NCBI GenBank assembly: GCA_964587525.1
Contig: CAZPLZ010000070.1
Coordinates: 1 to 17,170 of the forward strand
Length of the DNA stretch: 17,170 bases
Direction: 5' to 3'
From: CAZPLZ01 sp964587525
Lineage (GTDB): Bacteria; Oederibacteriota; CAKKQC01
In this document: one piece after another, positions 13,420 to 17,170 of the stretch
Numbering within the stretch: the stretch's first letter is position 1
How the letters are laid out: the number at the start of each line of letters is the position of its first letter
Notes under the pieces: generated by a model
What the model saw: the letters and a program-made list of their open reading frames with translations, nothing else
Told to the model about the DNA's origin: nothing
Databases searched by the model: none
Translations under genes and position numbers: made by a program

Positions 13420-14241
13420 ATGCATGACCTCCTGAGCCTGCTTGAGCACAACCGCAGGATCCTGTGGGGCGTCACCCTCGCCCTCATCTGGGCGCTGGAA
13501 TCCTGGTGGCCGCTGTTCACACACCGGCGCGAGCGCTTCAAACACGCCGGGCGCAACGCCGCGGTCGCCGCACTGAACGTCCTGCTCTTCTCGCTGCTGT
13601 TCGCCGGACTGATCGCGCAGGTGGCAGGGTGGGCGCAAGCCCACGGGATCGGGCTGCTGCACCTCATCGCCTGGCCAGGGTGGGCTGAGACGCTGGCCGC
13701 GCTTTTGTTGTTTGACGCGTGGATGTACCTCTGGCATCGGGCCAATCACTTCGTGCCTTTCCTCTGGCGCTTTCATCGCATGCACCACAGCGACCCCCAG
13801 ATGGACGTGACGACGGGGGTCCGGTTTCACCCAGGGGAAATCATTCTCTCCTCACTGTTGCGGCTGGCCGTGCTCCCGCTGCTCGGCATGACCCTTGGTC
13901 AGCTTGTGCTCTACGAGCTGATCCTGCTGCCCGTGATCCTCTTCCACCACAGCAATGTGGCGCTGCCCGAGCGCTGGGATCGCCTGCTGCGGATCCTGAT
14001 TGTCTCCCCCAACATGCACCGCGTCCACCACTCAGACAAGGTGTACGAACTCAATTCCAACTATGCCAGCGTGCTGTCCTGCTGGGACCGGCTAGCACGC
14101 TCCTTCGCCTTAAGGCGCGATCCAAAGACCCTGCGGTACGGCCTCAAGGAGTTCCAGCGTCCTGAGGTCCAGACGGTGAGAGGCATGCTGCTCACGCCGC
14201 TCTCTGCACGTGTGCGCCGGTCACCGACCGTGATAGGGTAG
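13420..14241 (+). CDS. Sterol desaturase / fatty acid hydroxylase superfamily membrane protein
   Basis: A 273-residue membrane protein with the superfamily's histidine clusters that bind the di-iron centre: HRANH (106-110), HRMHH (119-123), RFHP (His137), FHHSN (176-177) and HRVHHSD (200-205). Hydrophobic segments at the N-terminus and between the clusters fit four or so membrane helices. These enzymes insert hydroxyls or desaturate lipids such as fatty acids, sterols or hopanoids; the substrate cannot be read from the sequence. The ATG at 13420 has GAGGGT six bases upstream. The stop precedes the M50 protease gene by 5 nt, so they are probably co-transcribed and translationally coupled. Confidence 0.92.
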   Translation: MHDLLSLLEHNRRILWGVTLALIWALESWWPLFTHRRERFKHAGRNAAVAALNVLLFSLLFAGLIAQVAGWAQAHGIGLLHLIAWPGWAETLAALLLFDAWMYLWHRANHFVPFLWRFHRMHHSDPQMDVTTGVRFHPGEIILSSLLRLAVLPLLGMTLGQLVLYELILLPVILFHHSNVALPERWDRLLRILIVSPNMHRVHHSDKVYELNSNYASVLSCWDRLARSFALRRDPKTLRYGLKEFQRPEVQTVRGMLLTPLSARVRRSPTVIG

Positions 14242-14246
14242 GGGTC

Positions 14247-15332
14247 ATGCGCGGCACTATTCCACTTACGACTGTCTTGGGGATCCCCATCCGGATGCAC
14301 TGGACCTTTCTGGCTTTCTGCCCCATCTTGGTGTGGCTTGTCTCCTCCTCGTACGGTCAGACGCTGCTCTGGGGCGCCATCCTCTACGGTCTGGTGTTCG
14401 CCTGCGTCGCCCTGCATGAACTTGCGCACAGCGTGGTGGCGCAGCGGTACGGGCTCAAGGTGCGCGAAATCGTCCTGCTGCCGATCGGCGGTATTGCCTC
14501 CATGGAGCGGATCCCCGAAGAGCCAGGGCGGGAGGCGGCCATCGCCATCGCCGGCCCAGCGTTTAATATCGTGGCTGCGACTATCCTCCTTATGTTCATG
14601 TGGTGGATCCCAGGGATCACCTTTGATCCGATTGAAATCTGGAACAACCAGCACCCGTTCACGCGGGGGACGGTCATGATCTTCCAGATCAATGCGATCA
14701 TGGCGCTGTTCAACCTCCTGCCGGCTTTCCCCATGGATGGGGGGAGGCTGTTTCGGGCCTTCCTGGTAGCGGCCAAGATGCCGTACGTGAGAGCCACCTC
14801 GACAGCGGTGCTGGTGAGCAAAGGGTTCCTCATCCTGTTCCTGCTCCTTGGCTTCCGAATGCCGATCCTCTGGTTTATCGCGTTCTTTCTCTACTTCGGC
14901 GCCACCGCTGAGGAGCAGGCGGTCAAGTCCCGCTCCAACTTAAAGCAGCTCAAGGTCAGGGACCTGCTGCCGCAAAAACCCGCCGGGGTCGAGCCGGAGA
15001 CGCCGCTCGGCGAGATCATCCCGCTGCTCCTCCCGCCCACCTCCCAGCGCCACTTCCCGGTGCTGAAACGTGGCCGGCTCCTGGGTGTGCTGTGTCACCA
15101 GGATCTCGCCAGGGCGCTCAAACGGGATGGTGGAAACGACGCGCTCGCGAGCACCGTCATGCGGCCGCCGCTGGCAGTCTCGCCGGATGAGTCGCTGGCG
15201 GAGGTCCAGCAGCGGCTGGAAGAGCGCGGGCTTCCGGCCGCCTGCATCCTGCGCAACGGGAAGCTGGTGGGACTGGTCTCGCAGGACGTGCTGCGGCGCC
15301 TCTCGAGCCTGCTCGACCTCGAGAGCGACTAG
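14247..15332 (+). CDS. Site-2-type M50 metalloprotease with CBS domain pair
   Basis: A 361-residue protein, the usual size for CBS-containing S2P homologues. It has the zinc motif HELAH (His57, Glu58, His61), GGIASME as a conserved loop, and FNLLPAFPMDGGR with the third zinc ligand Asp164, all within hydrophobic helices. About residues 240-355 form two CBS-like repeats (for example VRDLLPQ ... RHFPVLKRGRLLGVL and VMRPPLAVSPDE ... GLPAACILRNGKLVGLVSQD). These often bind adenosine nucleotides and regulate the membrane core. Such intramembrane proteases cut membrane-anchored regulators; the target is unknown. The ATG at 14247 has GGGTAGG about six bases upstream. Confidence 0.94.
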   Translation: MRGTIPLTTVLGIPIRMHWTFLAFCPILVWLVSSSYGQTLLWGAILYGLVFACVALHELAHSVVAQRYGLKVREIVLLPIGGIASMERIPEEPGREAAIAIAGPAFNIVAATILLMFMWWIPGITFDPIEIWNNQHPFTRGTVMIFQINAIMALFNLLPAFPMDGGRLFRAFLVAAKMPYVRATSTAVLVSKGFLILFLLLGFRMPILWFIAFFLYFGATAEEQAVKSRSNLKQLKVRDLLPQKPAGVEPETPLGEIIPLLLPPTSQRHFPVLKRGRLLGVLCHQDLARALKRDGGNDALASTVMRPPLAVSPDESLAEVQQRLEERGLPAACILRNGKLVGLVSQDVLRRLSSLLDLESD

Positions 15333-15356
15333 AAGAAACCTTACCTCCCAGGCTTG

Positions 15357-17170
15357 ATGCGGGTCCCAGCCCTCTCCCGCACCACGGAGGTGGTGCTCAT
15401 CGTGACGGCGTTCGCCGTGCCCGCAGCCGTCCTTCCCACCCTGATTCAGGATGCCGCAGGCCTGCCCAAACTGGTGGTACTTGCATTCGCCACCGCCCTG
15501 CTGTGTGGCGCCGGGCTGGCCCGGGTCTTCCTGTACCGGGAACCACTGTGCCCCGCCACCCCGCTGACCCTGCCGCTGCTCTTGCTCCTGGGCTGGGCGG
15601 CGTTGTCCCTCGTGAACACCACGGCGCCAGGCGAGAGCATCCACTCCCTTTTGTACCTGGGCGCCCTGATGATCACCGCGCTGCTCGCCTCCTCTCTCCC
15701 CCGACGGGAGCCAGTGCTGAACGCCATCATGATCTCCACCGGGATGGTGGCGCTCTACGGCATCGGCCAGTATGTGGGGTTCGAGCCGTTGCCGTGGTCT
15801 CCACACTTCAAACCACGCATCTTTGCGACCCTCGGGAATCCGGTGTTTCTGGGCGGGTTTCTGGTCGCGGTCTTCCCGCTGGCATTCGCACGCTGGCTGT
15901 ATGCGGAGCGCGAGGAGACAAAAGACCTGCTGGTCCTGCTGCTGGCTGCGCTGGCGATAGCCACCTACCTGACCTGGACCCGCAGTGCCTGGCTCGCCCT
16001 CCTGGTCTCCACCCTCCTGCAGCTTGCGGTACTTTGGGCGAGCGCGCGCGGCCGCCAGTTGCTTGCCGCCAATCGGGCGTGGCTGCTGACCGGCCTCGTC
16101 CTGGGGATCATCGCCGTCACCCTGATCTCCTCTGCGCAGATGTTCGGGAGGACTCCCGTGCCCCTCATCGACCGAGTGCGCGACGCGCTGAACGTGCAGG
16201 GATACTCAGTGCAGTTTCGCCGGCTGACCGGCGAAGTCTGCCTGCGCCTCACAGAAGCGCACCCGTTGCTTGGCGCCGGCTTGAACAGCTACTCCGCCCG
16301 ATATCCGTTCCTCCGGTTGAACACGAGCACCGCCCGTGCGGCACCGGAGCGGTACTTCCACAGCCAAGAGAAGTACGGGCACAACGATCACCTGCAATGG
16401 CTTGCCGAGCTGGGTGTCCTCGGGTTCGGGATCTGGATCTGGATACTGATCTGCACTTTCCGGTGGGCCTGGCGCCTGCACCGTGCCGAACCTCCTGGTC
16501 TCCTCCACACCGGGTCAGGCACACAGTCCGGAAACTGGTATCCGCTCGGCGCTATAGGAGGCGTGACGGCGGTGTGCGTGGACGGGACACTGAACTTCCC
16601 CTTGCACATCGCACCCATCGCCTGGGTGTTCTTTATCACGCTCGGGCTGCTCGGGGCAGGCCGTCCCACCACCGCCGCTGGGCAGAGCACCGAGCGGCGG
16701 TGGTGGCGTGGCGTCGCCGCGGTCGCGCTGATGGCCATCTGCACCGCCACGGTCATCCAGCCAGCGATCAAGGCGCTGCAAGCAGACCGCATGCTCCTGG
16801 AAGGCGACCGGCAGGTGTCGTACAACAACTACGAGATGGCGGGGGTGTACTACGGCATCGGGGTGAAAGCCGCCCCGCTGAATAAATTCTTATGGTTCAG
16901 ACGCTCCGTCGCCTCCTTTAACTCCAGTCGTTTCGATTGGCGAGGAGGGCTGCTGGACCGGGCTCTCTATCAGGCCAGGCGTGCCCTGGCCTTGGGATAC
17001 CATGATGAGAACGTCTACAAACACATCAGCGACATCTTCGGCAGGAAAACGGCATACCCCCAGGCTATCCGTGCTCTGGAAATTTCCTACACGCTCAATC
17101 CCCGGCGGGAAGACGTCACGAACAACCTGGCTTACTATCTGGGGATGCGTGGTAACCGTCTTGACAGGGC
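15357..17170 (+). CDS. O-antigen ligase (Wzy_C) family membrane protein with TPR-like tail, partial at window end
   Basis: Reading from the ATG at 15357, the frame stays open for over 600 codons to the window edge, so the C-terminus is missing. The first ~450 residues are polytopic and carry family motifs: ATLGNPVFLGGF near residue 157, LTWTRSAWLAL near 205, a HPLLGAGLNSYSARYP segment near 301, and HNDHLQWLAELGVLGFG near 341. These are typical of O-antigen ligase/polymerase proteins that join undecaprenyl-linked glycans to lipid A or other acceptors. Residues from about 560 look like TPR helices (AYPQAIRALEISYTLNPRREDVTNNLAYY). It starts 24 nt after the protease stop and has no clear Shine-Dalgarno sequence. 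A long antisense-free ORF in another plus frame (15503-16885) is a shadow of it. Confidence 0.9.
   Translation, partial: MRVPALSRTTEVVLIVTAFAVPAAVLPTLIQDAAGLPKLVVLAFATALLCGAGLARVFLYREPLCPATPLTLPLLLLLGWAALSLVNTTAPGESIHSLLYLGALMITALLASSLPRREPVLNAIMISTGMVALYGIGQYVGFEPLPWSPHFKPRIFATLGNPVFLGGFLVAVFPLAFARWLYAEREETKDLLVLLLAALAIATYLTWTRSAWLALLVSTLLQLAVLWASARGRQLLAANRAWLLTGLVLGIIAVTLISSAQMFGRTPVPLIDRVRDALNVQGYSVQFRRLTGEVCLRLTEAHPLLGAGLNSYSARYPFLRLNTSTARAAPERYFHSQEKYGHNDHLQWLAELGVLGFGIWIWILICTFRWAWRLHRAEPPGLLHTGSGTQSGNWYPLGAIGGVTAVCVDGTLNFPLHIAPIAWVFFITLGLLGAGRPTTAAGQSTERRWWRGVAAVALMAICTATVIQPAIKALQADRMLLEGDRQVSYNNYEMAGVYYGIGVKAAPLNKFLWFRRSVASFNSSRFDWRGGLLDRALYQARRALALGYHDENVYKHISDIFGRKTAYPQAIRALEISYTLNPRREDVTNNLAYYLGMRGNRLDR

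Noticed and set aside
14940..15806. A 288-codon minus-strand frame.
   Set aside because: It is antisense to the CBS part of the protease and the start of the ligase, both supported by motifs. The frame is Gln/Gly/Arg-rich with no domain.
15503..16885. A 460-codon open frame on the plus strand, rich in Arg, Pro and Ala.
   Set aside because: It is a shadow of the O-antigen-ligase frame, which is open from 15357 to the window end and carries the family motifs. The shadow shows no recognisable domain.

Overview
The window reads as chromosome of a Gram-negative-type bacterium. It carries lipid-carrier and O-antigen-type glycan genes, secreted proteins with signal peptides, and polytopic membrane proteins with TPR tails. 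Sampled lines in the flanking genes are about 62-68% G+C. The mix of an O-antigen ligase with a TPR tail, GT-C/TPR membrane proteins, a WbqC-family protein and a PQQ-like propeller is typical of poorly cultured environmental phyla such as Omnitrophota, Nitrospirota or Methylomirabilota. The sequence alone does not settle which, and no rRNA, tRNA, phage, transposase or CRISPR was seen.

Left block (5-11943, all minus strand, very tight spacing). In transcription order: a secreted PQQ-propeller/FN3/FlgD-like protein (11943-10120); a strong hairpin; a GT-C-like membrane protein with TPR and thioredoxin domains (10044-7066); a WbqC-family protein (7061-6366); a GT2 glycosyltransferase with two membrane helices (6362-5439); two class I SAM methyltransferases (5455-4814 and 4785-4045); a DegT/DnrJ/EryC1/StrS aminotransferase (4048-2789); a second GT-C-like/TPR membrane protein, paralogous to the first (2765-345); and cutA (328-5). 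Several junctions overlap or are only 3-4 nt long, so most of this is probably one operon for making and exporting or attaching an amino-sugar glycan. The two paralogues are direct repeats of each other and flank the WbqC-GT2-MTase-MTase-aminotransferase cassette. The middle of that cassette drops to about 40-50% G+C, suggesting it was acquired or swapped in.

Middle (11944-13419). A divergent intergenic region with a tandem 10-bp repeat leads into a plus-strand rpiB-family isomerase gene. That gene converges on a minus-strand gene for a small secreted Cys-rich protein built from two copies of a CxxC-TF module joined by a Gly-Asn repeat. A clear intrinsic terminator for the minus-strand gene lies between them.

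Right block (13420-17170, plus strand). A sterol desaturase/fatty-acid hydroxylase family membrane protein is followed 5 nt later by a site-2-type M50 metalloprotease with CBS domains. Then, 24 nt on, comes an O-antigen-ligase-family protein with a TPR-like tail that runs off the window end. This may be a second envelope-related operon.

The most notable points are the paralogue-flanked glycan cassette, the fusion of a DipZ-type thioredoxin domain to only one paralogue, and the duplicated CxxC secreted protein.
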